Source: an uncultured Eubacteriales bacterium
GTDB lineage: Bacteria > Bacillota > Clostridia > Oscillospirales > Acutalibacteraceae
Assembly (NCBI GenBank): GCA_900318495.1
Contig: ONLA01000007.1
Span: 1 to 56,524, forward strand
DNA: 56,524 nt
Direction of reading: 5' to 3'
A program made the translations under genes and the position numbers. Shown one piece after another: positions 41,168 through 49,260 of the stretch. Each line of letters begins with the position of its first letter. Positions within the stretch are counted from its first letter, which is position 1. The notes below the pieces were generated by a model that saw only the letters and a program-made list of their open reading frames with translations, did no database searches and was not told the DNA's origin.

Positions 41168-41505
41168 TGTGGCTTATGAGCTACATAACAAAAAATTCAA
41201 TCGAAAAGCCTCTTGCGGTCAGGGGCAGCGTAAGCAACGGCGTTGAGGGCACGGCGGTTAATTCCTCGGGCGAACACAAGAAGCTGCTGCTGTGCCAGCC
41301 GTTCGGAGTTGTAAGTGTTCCGCCCGACCGTCACAGCACGGTTGTGCTTCCGCTTGAGGACGGCGAGGTTGTGCTCGGCGTTACCGATAACTCCGTCAAG
41401 GTAAACGCCGGCGAGGTCGCGCTGTTTTCGCAGGGCGGCGCTTCAATCGTTTTAAAAAACAACGGCGATGTTGTAATTAACGGGAAGGTGTTCGAACGTG
41501 AATGA
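41167..41505 (+). CDS. Baseplate spike-like protein (gpV / XkdR-type, short)
   Basis: A 112-residue beta protein. The end, FSQGGASIVLKNNGDVVING, has the alternating repeat of trimeric beta-helix spikes (gpV / gp45), and the middle reads VVLPLEDGEVVLGV, the usual OB-like stretch. ATG 41167 lies 8 bases after AAGGAG; an in-frame GTG at 41158 is inside the upstream gene. It is shorter than P2 gpV, closer to the PBSX form. Confidence 0.65.
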   Translation: MWLMSYITKNSIEKPLAVRGSVSNGVEGTAVNSSGEHKKLLLCQPFGVVSVPPDRHSTVVLPLEDGEVVLGVTDNSVKVNAGEVALFSQGGASIVLKNNGDVVINGKVFERE

Positions 41506-41824
41506 CGTGATGCTTGAAAACGGCGACGTTAAGCTTGATTCTGCCGGCGCGGCGGTTATTTTGGACGGCGTGGAAGCTAAAATCCAGCGCCTGCTGATAT
41601 GCGCGGCGGCAAAAAAGGGCAGGTTTATTTACGACAGAACGCTCGGTTCGGAATATAACTTTGAAACAGATTTAAAAACTGCAGAGATGTTAATTAACGA
41701 GGCTGCCGCAAGCTATGACACAGGGTACATACGCGTGCTTGAATGCGGCGAAAGGCTTGTTTTGGGCATTGAAACAGACAACGGCATAACAGAAAGGGAG
41801 GTGCGTTTTTACGGAGAGCTATGA
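41498..41824 (+). CDS. Baseplate wedge protein (gp25-like / XkdS, DUF2634)
   Basis: A 108-residue protein starting at GTG 41498. MLENGDVKLDSAGAAVILDG followed by VEAKIQRLLICAAAKKGRF and DRTLGSEYNFET is the typical DUF2634/gp25 pattern, a wedge protein at the edge of the contractile baseplate that has lysozyme-like ancestry in T4. Its last codons contain the ribosome binding site of the baseplate J gene. Confidence 0.8.
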   Translation: MNDVMLENGDVKLDSAGAAVILDGVEAKIQRLLICAAAKKGRFIYDRTLGSEYNFETDLKTAEMLINEAAASYDTGYIRVLECGERLVLGIETDNGITEREVRFYGEL

Positions 41825-42869
41825 TGAAATTTACAACAGAATGAAGGATAATTATATTCAGCGCAGCGGAATAGAGTTTGATGAGGCTTCCGACATCGCG
41901 GTAAGGTTAAAGGTGCTGGCAGGCGAGGTGTTTAACGTTTACTCAAGCTTTGAATGGCTGAAAAGGCAGATGTTCGCCTCAACCGCAAGCGGAGAATATC
42001 TTGATTACATAGCGGCGGAAAGGGGCATTACACGGCGTGAGGCAACAAAGGCTTCCGGAAGCCTTACGTTTTATGTTGAAGAATTCAGCTCGACGCCGAT
42101 TTTGATTCCGCAGGGAACGGTTGTGGCAACCACAGGCAAAAATCCGGTAAGAATTTATACTGCAGAGGACGCTGTAATTCCCGATAACACCGGTTCGGTT
42201 ACTGTGCGCGCCGAGGTTGAAACCGCGGGCTTCAGCGGAAACATACTTGTGCGGTCGGAGCTTTTGCCAATTAATGTTCCGCAGGAGATTTCAAGAATAG
42301 CAAATCTGAGCAGATTTACCGGCGGCGCCGACGCCGAAAGCGATGCTTCCCTGCGCGAACGGATTAAAGAATCCTACGTTTGTGTTCCCAACTGCGTAAA
42401 CAAGGCTTATTATCAGAAGCTTGCGGAAAGCGTTGAAGGGGTTGACAAGGCAGGAGTTGTAACTTACGCGAGAGGCGCCGGAACAATAAATATTTATGTC
42501 AGCGCCTTTGACGGTGACGTTGACCCGGAAACGCTTGACGAGGTGGCGGAGGCTGTCAGCCGTGAACGTGAAATTAACCTTGACGTCCGCGTTGTTGACG
42601 CGGTAAGCCTGAGCTACGATATGACGGTGTCCGTTAAGGGAAAGGCAGGTTACACCGACGAGGAGATAACTGAGCTTTGCACCGAAGCGTTTGAAGGTTA
42701 CATCAGTACGATTCCAATCGGCGGCAAGCTGTATCTCAGTATTCTCGGAAAACATCTTCTCAATACCGGTTGTATTGAAAACTACGAGTTTGATGTTTCA
42801 ATGACTAACGCGGAGCTGCCTGGCTCACAGTATTTTGTGCAGGGCGACGTAATTGTTGAGGTGGTCTGA
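41811..42869 (+). CDS. Baseplate J-like protein (apparent ACG start)
   Basis: A 352-residue wedge protein of the gpJ/XkdT family: YDEIYNRMKDNYIQRSGIEF at the start, GEYLDYIAAERGITRREATK, a central FTGGADAESDASLRERIKES (the signature of the family) and a C-terminal domain. The family N-terminus (YDEIYNRM) is encoded before the first ATG (41841), which has no ribosome binding site. AAGGGAGGTG (41794-41803) lies 7 bases before ACG 41811, exactly where the protein should begin, so ACG is the likely start; otherwise it is ATG 41841 with 342 residues. Confidence 0.8.
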   Translation, partial: TESYDEIYNRMKDNYIQRSGIEFDEASDIAVRLKVLAGEVFNVYSSFEWLKRQMFASTASGEYLDYIAAERGITRREATKASGSLTFYVEEFSSTPILIPQGTVVATTGKNPVRIYTAEDAVIPDNTGSVTVRAEVETAGFSGNILVRSELLPINVPQEISRIANLSRFTGGADAESDASLRERIKESYVCVPNCVNKAYYQKLAESVEGVDKAGVVTYARGAGTINIYVSAFDGDVDPETLDEVAEAVSREREINLDVRVVDAVSLSYDMTVSVKGKAGYTDEEITELCTEAFEGYISTIPIGGKLYLSILGKHLLNTGCIENYEFDVSMTNAELPGSQYFVQGDVIVEVV

Positions 42870-43342
42870 TGACAAGCTTAGAATCAATGGTTACAAAGCT
42901 TGCTCCCTTAAGGCTTTATGACTTCAGCGAGGGCAGCGAAATTAACATCGAGCTTTCGGTGTTTGCCGCCGAGCTTGACACGGCGTTTGCCCGTCTTGAT
43001 GAAATGACGCGCGAATGTTTTATTGAAACCGCGCAAAGCTGGGGAATAAGCGAGCGTGAAAAATTTACCGGCAAGGAAAAGGTCTCGCTAAGCCTTGAAA
43101 AAAGGCGCGAGCTGCTTAAAACCGCTCAGTATGTTACGGGAGCGGATTTCAGAACGCCGGGCTTTGAGGAATTTGTAAGAAGCTGCGGCGCGCAGGATTT
43201 TACATATATTGAAGCGCCTTCGGTTTCAAAAATAAACCTTACAATTAACGATGACCTCGACAGCGGCGCCAAAAAGCTGCTTGAAGAACGGCTGGACGCC
43301 TACTGTCCCGCTCACTGCAAAATGATAATCAGATACTCGTAA
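42869..43342 (+). CDS. Baseplate / tail protein I-like (XkdU, DUF2313)
   Basis: A 157-residue protein following gpJ as XkdU does. The N-terminus LESMVTKLAPLRLYDFSEGS and the C-terminal LLEERLDAYCPAHCKMIIRY are typical of DUF2313, which sits at the wedge outer edge and normally anchors tail fibres. It overlaps gpJ by one base. It is the last cassette gene: no fibre, holin, endolysin, integrase or repressor follows. Confidence 0.7.
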   Translation: MTSLESMVTKLAPLRLYDFSEGSEINIELSVFAAELDTAFARLDEMTRECFIETAQSWGISEREKFTGKEKVSLSLEKRRELLKTAQYVTGADFRTPGFEEFVRSCGAQDFTYIEAPSVSKINLTINDDLDSGAKKLLEERLDAYCPAHCKMIIRYS

Positions 43343-43385
43343 TACTGCTTTTTTAAAAAGCAGACAACTTTCTATCATAGAAAAA

Positions 43386-43420
43386 GTGCAGCCCAAAGAA
43401 AAAGGGCTGCACAATTTTTT
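43386..43420. terminator. Bidirectional terminator between the phage-like cassette and fba
   Basis: GTGCAGCCC pairs perfectly with GGGCTGCAC. T runs follow on both strands (AATTTTTT on plus, TTTTTC on minus), so it ends both the cassette and fba. Confidence 0.9.
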
Positions 43421-43433
43421 GTAATATTGCTTT

Positions 43434-43471
43434 AGGCAACACCGCACACCTGAATTATGCGGTATTGCCTT
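43434..43471. repeat. Dispersed palindromic repeat, copy 5 (short form)
   Basis: AGGCAACACCGCA ... TGCGGTATTGCCTT forms a near-complete stem with a loop from CACCTGAATTA. The long-form interior is missing, so it is a hairpin-only version. Confidence 0.85.
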
Positions 43472-43480
43472 TAAAAAAGA

Positions 43481-44347
43481 TTAAGCCTTGCCTACTGAGC
43501 CGAACAGCTCCATCTTTTCCTTAACAGTGTCCTTGATTGCCTGAGCGCCGGGAGCGAGGAGCTTTCTGGGGTCAAAGCCTTTGCCCTGAAGATCCTTGCC
43601 TGCCTCGATGTACTTTCTTGTGGCGGCGGCAAAAGCAAGCTGGCACTCTGTGTTAACGTTAATCTTTGAAACGCCGAGCTCGATAGCCTTCTTAATCATA
43701 TCGGCAGGAATACCTGTGCCGCCGTGAAGTACGAGGGGCATATCGCCTGTAAGCTGCTGGATAGCGTCAAGAGTCTCAAAGCTGAGGCCTGCCCAGTTTT
43801 CGGGATACTTGCCGTGGATGTTTCCGATACCTGCAGCGAGCATTGTTACGCCGAGATCCGCAACCATCTTGCATTCCTGTGGATCGGCACATTCGCCGGC
43901 GCCGATAACGCCGTCTTCCTCGCCGCCGATTGAACCAACCTCAGCCTCAATTGAAAGACCGAGTTCGTTGCAGGTTGCCACGAGTTCCTTTGTTTTGGCA
44001 ACGTTTTCGTCGATGGGATAATGTGAACCGTCGAACATAATTGAGCTGAAGCCTGCCTCGATGCAAGCCTTAGCGCCTTCATAAGTGCCGTGGTCAAGGT
44101 GAAGAGCTACGGGAACTGTGATGTTAAGCTCCTCAAGCATAGCGGTAACCATACCAACTACTGTTTTGTAGCCGCACATATATTTTCCCGCACCTTCGGA
44201 AACACCGAGAATTACAGGGGAGTTAAGCTCCTGAGCTGTGAGAAGAATGGACTTTGTCCACTCAAGATTGTTGATGTTGAACTGGCCTACAGCGTAGTGG
44301 CCTGCCTTTGCCTTTGTAAGCATTTCTTTTGCGTTTACTAACGGCAT
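43481..44347 (-). CDS. fba: Fructose-bisphosphate aldolase, class II
   Basis: Zinc-dependent glycolytic aldolase that splits fructose-1,6-bisphosphate into dihydroxyacetone phosphate and glyceraldehyde-3-phosphate. The 288-residue protein has the class II landmarks: HLDHGTYEGAKACIEAGFSS (catalytic Asp and zinc His), IEAEVGSIGGEED, AAGIGNIHGKYPEN (zinc His), LVLHGGTGIP (zinc His) and ISKINVNTE. ATG 44347 has AAGGAAG 6 bases upstream; the ORF's earlier ATG lies inside that site. It stands alone on the minus strand, sharing its terminator with the phage-like cassette. Confidence 0.97.
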   Translation of the reverse strand: MPLVNAKEMLTKAKAGHYAVGQFNINNLEWTKSILLTAQELNSPVILGVSEGAGKYMCGYKTVVGMVTAMLEELNITVPVALHLDHGTYEGAKACIEAGFSSIMFDGSHYPIDENVAKTKELVATCNELGLSIEAEVGSIGGEEDGVIGAGECADPQECKMVADLGVTMLAAGIGNIHGKYPENWAGLSFETLDAIQQLTGDMPLVLHGGTGIPADMIKKAIELGVSKINVNTECQLAFAAATRKYIEAGKDLQGKGFDPRKLLAPGAQAIKDTVKEKMELFGSVGKA

Positions 44348-44519
44348 AATCATCTTCCTTTTTATTAAATTTCAGCAAAGGAACGTCTCCCTTTACCGAG
44401 TTATATTTATTGTAGCATAAAAAACATAATTTATAAAGTACTTTGCGGAAAAAAACGGTGTTTTTATATTTTTTTATTAAATTTTCAGATAACTTTCACA
44501 TAGTTTACTCATTAGTCAG

Positions 44520-44548
44520 TTGCTTTTGTCCGCTTTTTGGTGTATACT
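44520..44548 (+). promoter_or_regulatory. Candidate promoter of the HtrA-like protease gene
   Basis: TTGCTT (44520-44525) and TATACT (44543-44548) are spaced by 17 bases. A GGCGCT/AGCGCC hairpin follows in the leader. Confidence 0.5.
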
Positions 44549-44621
44549 ATATCAGTAAAATAATGCGCGCGCGTAACGGCGCTTTGTACGCGTCAGCGCC
44601 GCTTGAAATCAGGAGTATATC

Positions 44622-46403
44622 ATGGACAATAATTTTGAAAACGATTTTAACACCGCTCTGCCGCAGCGTCCTTTTACCGAAAAAGCCGAGCCTGCGGACG
44701 TCCCCGCACAAAATCCGCCGTTTGATTTTCAGCCTGAAAAACCTTTTATGCAAAACAGCGCGCCTGTCGGTCAGCAGCCTGCGCCTGAACCCGAATTTCA
44801 GCAGCCTGTGCCCGAACCGCAGCAGCCCTTTAACGCAATGCCGCCGCAGAACGAACAGAGCTTTAACTATGCTCCGCCCGTTAACGGCGCTAATACGCAG
44901 GCACCCGGACAGCAGGCGTTTAACCCGATAGAGCACACGGCTACATATGCCGGCAACCGTTTTGTAAACAGGCAGTATCCGCCTCAGCAAGCCACCCCGG
45001 CGCAAACGCCCGATATGCCCGGTTACGGTTATCCTCAGACCGGCGCTCAGGCTTACCCGGACACACGCGGCTTTGACGGCGCGCCCGGCAGACAGCCCGG
45101 GTACGGCAATTATCCCGGTTACAATATTGATTCCAATCCCTACCGGCAGAATATCCGTACAAATCCCGAACCGCCTAAAAAAAGCAAGGCTAACAAGGGA
45201 CTTGTTATTGTTATTATAGTGCTCAGCATCCTGCTGGCGGCAAGTATGGTCGGAATAGCCGTGTTTGCGTTTAAAAACGGCGGAAAACAAAGCTCTTCCG
45301 ATATCTCAAACGGTATTCCCGGAATAGACTATACACTTCCGTCCCCCGATGAATACGGAATACCGCAGCCCGATTCCAAACAAACTCCCGAGGAAAAGCA
45401 CAGCGAGTCCGATTACAGCGACAAAACAAACGCTGATTTTAAGGGCATTTCGCTGGGTGAGCTTCCGTCAAACAAGGACGATTCAAAATACGGCTCGGAA
45501 TACGTCTATTCAAATGTTTCCGACGCTGTTGTAGGCATTGAATGTTATCTTGACGACGAAAGCAGCGTGGATGCTCAGGGCACCGGCACGGTGATTACCT
45601 CCGACGGTTATGTGCTGACAAACGCACATGTTATCGGCAACAGCAAAAAGCTGTATTCAATCAAGGTTATTGACTCAAACAACAAGAAGTACAACGCGGG
45701 CGTTGTGGGCTTTGATACGCGCACAGACCTCGCGGTGCTCAAGCTTGACGGCGCAAAAGATCTTAAAACGGTTGAGTTCGGAAATTCCGACACTCTTAAG
45801 CTCGGCGAGGATATTTTCATCGTCGGCAACCCCGGCGGAATCGAGTTTAAAAACTCGCTCACCAAGGGTATTGTTTCGGCGCTTAACCGCGACGCTTCAA
45901 GCAAAAGCATAGTTAAGTATATCCAGACCGACGCGGCGATCAACCCGGGCAACTCCGGCGGCCCCGCGGTAAACAAATACGGTCAGGTTGTGGGAATTGC
46001 TTCCTCAAAAATCGTTGACGAAAAATACGAGGGTATGGCGTTTTGTATTCCTTCAACAACAGTAAAAACCATTGTTGACAGCCTTGTTAAGAACGGATAT
46101 GTTCAGGGCAGGGTGAAAATAGGAATCAGCGGATACGCCGTAACGTCCGACACCGCGTCACAGTATGATGTTCCGACAGGAATTTGCGCCGAAACGGTAG
46201 CGAGCGACGGTCCCTGCGGCAAGGCAGGCGTTAAAGCAGGCGAAATCATCACCGAATTTGACGGAACAAAAATTTCCTCCTTTGCCGAAATTTACAACAA
46301 GCTTGAGGAACACAAAAGCGGCGACAAGGTGAAAATTAAAGTTTACAACACCGATACCAAACAGGAACGCGAGGTAGAAATTACCTTGCAGGAGGACAAA
46401 TAA
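44622..46403 (+). CDS. HtrA/DegP-like membrane serine protease with PDZ domain
   Basis: A 593-residue surface protease for misfolded exported proteins. The cytoplasmic N-terminus (about 1-185) is long and rich in Pro, Gln and Tyr. A transmembrane helix (VIVIIVLSILLAASMVGIAV) follows, then the trypsin-like domain with His336 (TNAHVIG), Asp369 (RTDLAVLKL) and Ser445 (NPGNSGGPA), and a C-terminal PDZ domain (GPCGKAGVKAGEIITEFDG). The catalytic triad is complete. AGGAG precedes ATG 44622. The leader contains a GGCGCT/AGCGCC hairpin. It is followed by its own terminator. Confidence 0.93.
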   Translation: MDNNFENDFNTALPQRPFTEKAEPADVPAQNPPFDFQPEKPFMQNSAPVGQQPAPEPEFQQPVPEPQQPFNAMPPQNEQSFNYAPPVNGANTQAPGQQAFNPIEHTATYAGNRFVNRQYPPQQATPAQTPDMPGYGYPQTGAQAYPDTRGFDGAPGRQPGYGNYPGYNIDSNPYRQNIRTNPEPPKKSKANKGLVIVIIVLSILLAASMVGIAVFAFKNGGKQSSSDISNGIPGIDYTLPSPDEYGIPQPDSKQTPEEKHSESDYSDKTNADFKGISLGELPSNKDDSKYGSEYVYSNVSDAVVGIECYLDDESSVDAQGTGTVITSDGYVLTNAHVIGNSKKLYSIKVIDSNNKKYNAGVVGFDTRTDLAVLKLDGAKDLKTVEFGNSDTLKLGEDIFIVGNPGGIEFKNSLTKGIVSALNRDASSKSIVKYIQTDAAINPGNSGGPAVNKYGQVVGIASSKIVDEKYEGMAFCIPSTTVKTIVDSLVKNGYVQGRVKIGISGYAVTSDTASQYDVPTGICAETVASDGPCGKAGVKAGEIITEFDGTKISSFAEIYNKLEEHKSGDKVKIKVYNTDTKQEREVEITLQEDK

Positions 46404-46425
46404 TTTATTTTCAAAATCCAATAAT

Positions 46426-46460
46426 AAGGCAGACGGATTACGCTCCGTTTGCCTTTGTTT
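46426..46460 (+). terminator. Terminator after the HtrA-like gene
   Basis: AAGGCA-ACGGA pairs with TCCGT-TGCCTT, followed by TGTTTG, 23 bases past the stop codon. Confidence 0.75.
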
Positions 46461-46466
46461 GTGTTG

Positions 46467-46570
46467 AGGCAACACCGCACAATTCAAGGCGCACGGCTTG
46501 CTTGAATATTATTCCGTCAGCTTGCCCAAAAAATCTCGGCAAGGCGTCAGCCTTACCTTGATTTACCTTA
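46467..46570. repeat. Dispersed palindromic repeat, copy 6 (long form)
   Basis: It begins GGCAACACCGCACAATTCA and shares GCGCACGGCTTGCTTGAATA and AATCTCGGCAAGGCGTCAGC with copy 2. It lacks the usual palindromic right end. Confidence 0.85.
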
Positions 46571-46975
46571 AAAAACCGGCTTTTCGCGTGTTTATTAAGA
46601 TTTTGTTAATTATCGAATGCTTTTCGAACAGAAAAACAGGTGCTTTTTTATTTCTTTTAGGAAAAAATAACAAAGGGTTAAACACATTGTTAATATTAAA
46701 AATAAATGTAACAGTTATTTAACAATTTGAGTACAACATTGCCAAAATTCGGTTACAATTTTAATATTGCGTTGACTTTACTACAACTTTGTAGTATCAT
46801 TTTCTATAGGAGAATTGTAGTGTTACACTAACGTAACCACAATCTGTAGTGTCTTTTAATAAAAATGTAATATATTTTGTGGTTTGGCCTGTTTTTTGGC
46901 TAATTTCATTAGGTATTACGTTGACTATATTATGTATGCGGAGAAATTATCAATACGTATTGGAGTGTATACAAA
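46571..46975. promoter_or_regulatory. Long AT-rich regulatory region upstream of murA
   Basis: These 405 AT-rich bases contain no gene I can support. They hold a promoter-like pair with a palindrome inside its spacer (separate entry), a second palindrome TAGTG-TTA-CACTA (46818-46830), a GTTAC/GTAAC pair (46823-46838), and a further TTGACT at 46921 without a clear -10. The recurring TGTAGT at 46790, 46816 and 46845 suggests several binding sites for one dimeric repressor. Confidence 0.45.
46772..46800 (+). promoter_or_regulatory. Promoter with embedded palindromic operator upstream of murA
   Basis: TTGACT (46772-46777) and TATCAT (46795-46800) are spaced by 17 bases. The palindrome ACTACAACTTTGTAGT (46780-46795) fills the spacer, an ideal place for a repressor. 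Half-sites with TACA/TGTA are typical of BlaI/MecI-like regulators, but the internal spacing differs, so the regulator is unknown. Confidence 0.5.
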
Positions 46976-48268
46976 TTGGAAAAATTTGTAGTTACGGGCG
47001 GTAAGCCCCTCTTTGGAGAGATAAATATCAGCGGCGCGAAAAACGCGGCGGTGGCGATAATCCCTGCCGTTATTCTTTGCGACGAACCCTGTCAGATTGA
47101 AAATATACCCAACATCAGCGACGTTACACTTATCAGCAAAATCCTTGAGCAGATGGGCGCGAAGGTTAGAAAAATCAACAAAAGCTCGCTTTACATCGAC
47201 CCCACGCAAATCAGAACCTTATCGGCTGTTACCGAGCTTGTTCGCGGAATGCGTGCGTCTTATTATCTTTTGGGCGCTCTTTTGGGAAAATACGGCAAGG
47301 CAAAGGTTGCCCTTCCCGGCGGCTGCAACTTCGGAGTTCGTCCGATTGACCAGCACTTAAAGGGCTTTGAGGCTTTGGGCGCTGACACAAGGCTTGTTGA
47401 CGGCGCTATTATTGAAGCGGGCTGCGACGAGGGCTTGTGCGGAAGCCACATTTATCTTGACGTGGTTTCGGTCGGCGCGACAATGAACATTATGCTTGCC
47501 GCGTGCAGGGCAAAGGGACTTACAATAATCGAAAACGCCGCCAAGGAACCGCACATTGTTGATTTGGCAAACTTCCTTAACTCGATGGGCGCGGACATCA
47601 GAGGCGCCGGCACCGACGTAATCAAAATCAGAGGCGTGTCCTATATGCACGGCATCACATATTCAATTATCCCCGACCAGATTGAAGCCGGAACCTATAT
47701 GTGCGCCGCGGCCGCGACACGCGGATGTATCACCATTAAAAATATCACTCCAAAGCATCTGGAATCTATTTCGGCTAAGTTCCGCGAAATGGGCGTAAAA
47801 ATTACCGAATACGATGAAGCGCTTACGGTTGACGCGACCGTTAAGCCGCTTAAACGCTGCAATATTAAAACTATGCCGCACCCGGGCTTTCCGACGGACT
47901 GTCAGCCGCAGTTTACGGCTCTTTTAATGAGCGTTCCGGGCACAAGCATTGTTAACGAAAATGTATGGGACAACCGTTACCAGTACATCAGCGAGCTTAT
48001 AAGAATGGGCGCGCACATTTCGGTTGAAGGCAGGCTCGCGATAATCGAGGGCGGCACACCGCTCACAGCGGCTCCCGTAAAGGCTACCGACCTGAGAGCA
48101 GGCGCGGCAATGATTATAGCCGCTCTTGAAGTTAAGGGTACAACCGAAATTTCAAACATCCAGTTTATCGAAAGAGGATACGAGGATGTTGTTGAAAAGT
48201 TCAAGTCTCTCGGCGCCGACATTAAAAAGGTGTATTACACCGGCGACATCGAGGAGCTCAGAGCATAA
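46976..48268 (+). CDS. murA: UDP-N-acetylglucosamine 1-carboxyvinyltransferase
   Basis: First committed step of peptidoglycan synthesis: transfer of enolpyruvate from PEP to UDP-GlcNAc in the cytoplasm; target of fosfomycin. The 430-residue protein has the N-terminal KFVVTGGKPLFGEINISGAKNA and the catalytic loop LPGGCNFGVRPIDQHLKGFE, in which Cys117 corresponds to the reactive Cys that fosfomycin alkylates (Cys115 in E. coli). DLRAGAAMIIAAL and the C-terminal block are normal. Start TTG 46976 gives the family N-terminus; GGAG lies 10 bases upstream. Firmicutes often have two MurA paralogues, and which this is cannot be said from one locus. Confidence 0.96.
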   Translation: MEKFVVTGGKPLFGEINISGAKNAAVAIIPAVILCDEPCQIENIPNISDVTLISKILEQMGAKVRKINKSSLYIDPTQIRTLSAVTELVRGMRASYYLLGALLGKYGKAKVALPGGCNFGVRPIDQHLKGFEALGADTRLVDGAIIEAGCDEGLCGSHIYLDVVSVGATMNIMLAACRAKGLTIIENAAKEPHIVDLANFLNSMGADIRGAGTDVIKIRGVSYMHGITYSIIPDQIEAGTYMCAAAATRGCITIKNITPKHLESISAKFREMGVKITEYDEALTVDATVKPLKRCNIKTMPHPGFPTDCQPQFTALLMSVPGTSIVNENVWDNRYQYISELIRMGAHISVEGRLAIIEGGTPLTAAPVKATDLRAGAAMIIAALEVKGTTEISNIQFIERGYEDVVEKFKSLGADIKKVYYTGDIEELRA

Positions 48269-48281
48269 GCACGAATACACG

Positions 48282-48307
48282 GGGCAGTCGAAAGACTGCT
48301 CTTTTTC
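48282..48307 (+). terminator. Terminator after murA
   Basis: GGGCAGTC and GACTGCTC pair around GAAA, followed by TTTTTCT. Confidence 0.85.
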
Positions 48308-48369
48308 TATTGTAAAACACGGCATTTTATGTTATTATATTCAGAGAAAATTACCGGGAGTCATACTAC

Positions 48370-48431
48370 CGGCAACACCGCACACCTGAATTATGCGGTA
48401 TTGCCTACTCTTTCTGTTAGGTATTAGTATC
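48370..48431. repeat. Dispersed palindromic repeat, copy 7, with inverted-repeat end
   Basis: The hairpin form CGGCAACACCGCA ... TGCGGTATTGCC is followed by TACTCTTTCTGTTAGGTATT-AGTAT (48407-48431). The latter matches the right terminal inverted repeat of the element at 53222-53336. It shows how the two repeat modules are combined. Confidence 0.75.
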
Positions 48432-48471
48432 AGTCCTGCGAAGCTTTTCGATAATAATTTGGGGTGATTGC

Positions 48472-49260
48472 GTGGCAAAGGCAGTACCGCTGTTCAGCGG
48501 AAGCAAGGGTAACAGCTATTACATAGGCAGCTCGGGCGAGGGCGTGCTGATTGACGCAGGCAGAAACTGCAAGCAAATTGAGCTTGCCATGGAGGCAAAC
48601 AATTTGAGTATGAGCAGCGTGGGCGCGGTTTTTGTGACTCACGAACACATCGACCACTGCGCCGCGGTAAAGGTGCTTGTTAAAAAATACAGAATACCTG
48701 TTTACGCCAGCAGCGGCACAATGAACGCGCTGATTAACGGCGGCAAGCTTCCTCCGGACGCTGAGCTTCACATAATCGAGGACGAAGCGGAAATCGGCAG
48801 CCTGCTTGTAAAGCGCATTGACACTCCGCATGACGCCGCCGAAAGCTGTTGTTATCACGTAACGGCACCCGACGGAAAGCGCGCGCTTATAGCAACCGAT
48901 ATGGGTTATATGACAAGGCAGGTGCGCGAAGCCGCAATGAACAGCGACTTTGCCGTAATCGAGTCCAATCACGATATAGAAATGCTTAAAACGGGACCGT
49001 ACCCTTATGTGCTAAAAAGAAGAATACTGTCCGACAAAGGCCACCTGTCAAACGAAGCGTGCGCCGCCGAGCTTAGCGAGCTTGTGCGCAGCGGAACGCT
49101 CAGGCTGATGCTCGGGCATTTAAGCGAGCAAAACAATACTCCCCAAATCGCGCTGAGAACCTCAGCGGCGGAGCTTGCAAGGGCAGGTATGAAGCTTAAT
49201 TCGGACTTTACCCTTGACGTGGCGCCCGGTCAGCCCTCGGTAAAGAGTGTGATTTTTTAA
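48472..49260 (+). CDS. walJ: MBL-fold hydrolase (WalJ/YycJ-like)
   Basis: A 262-residue metallo-beta-lactamase-fold protein of the YycJ/WalJ branch. It has the N-terminal FSGSKGNSYYIGSSGEGVLI, the metal motif VTHEHIDHCAAV (HxHxDH) and later YHVTAPDGKRALIATDMGY with a metal Asp, plus GHLSNEACAAEL near the end. WalJ is linked to cell-wall metabolism and to DNA repair through coordinating replication with division; its substrate is not settled. GTG 48472 follows GGGGTG. It overlaps rlmH by one base (TAATG), a pairing kept in many Firmicutes. Confidence 0.9.
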   Translation: MAKAVPLFSGSKGNSYYIGSSGEGVLIDAGRNCKQIELAMEANNLSMSSVGAVFVTHEHIDHCAAVKVLVKKYRIPVYASSGTMNALINGGKLPPDAELHIIEDEAEIGSLLVKRIDTPHDAAESCCYHVTAPDGKRALIATDMGYMTRQVREAAMNSDFAVIESNHDIEMLKTGPYPYVLKRRILSDKGHLSNEACAAELSELVRSGTLRLMLGHLSEQNNTPQIALRTSAAELARAGMKLNSDFTLDVAPGQPSVKSVIF

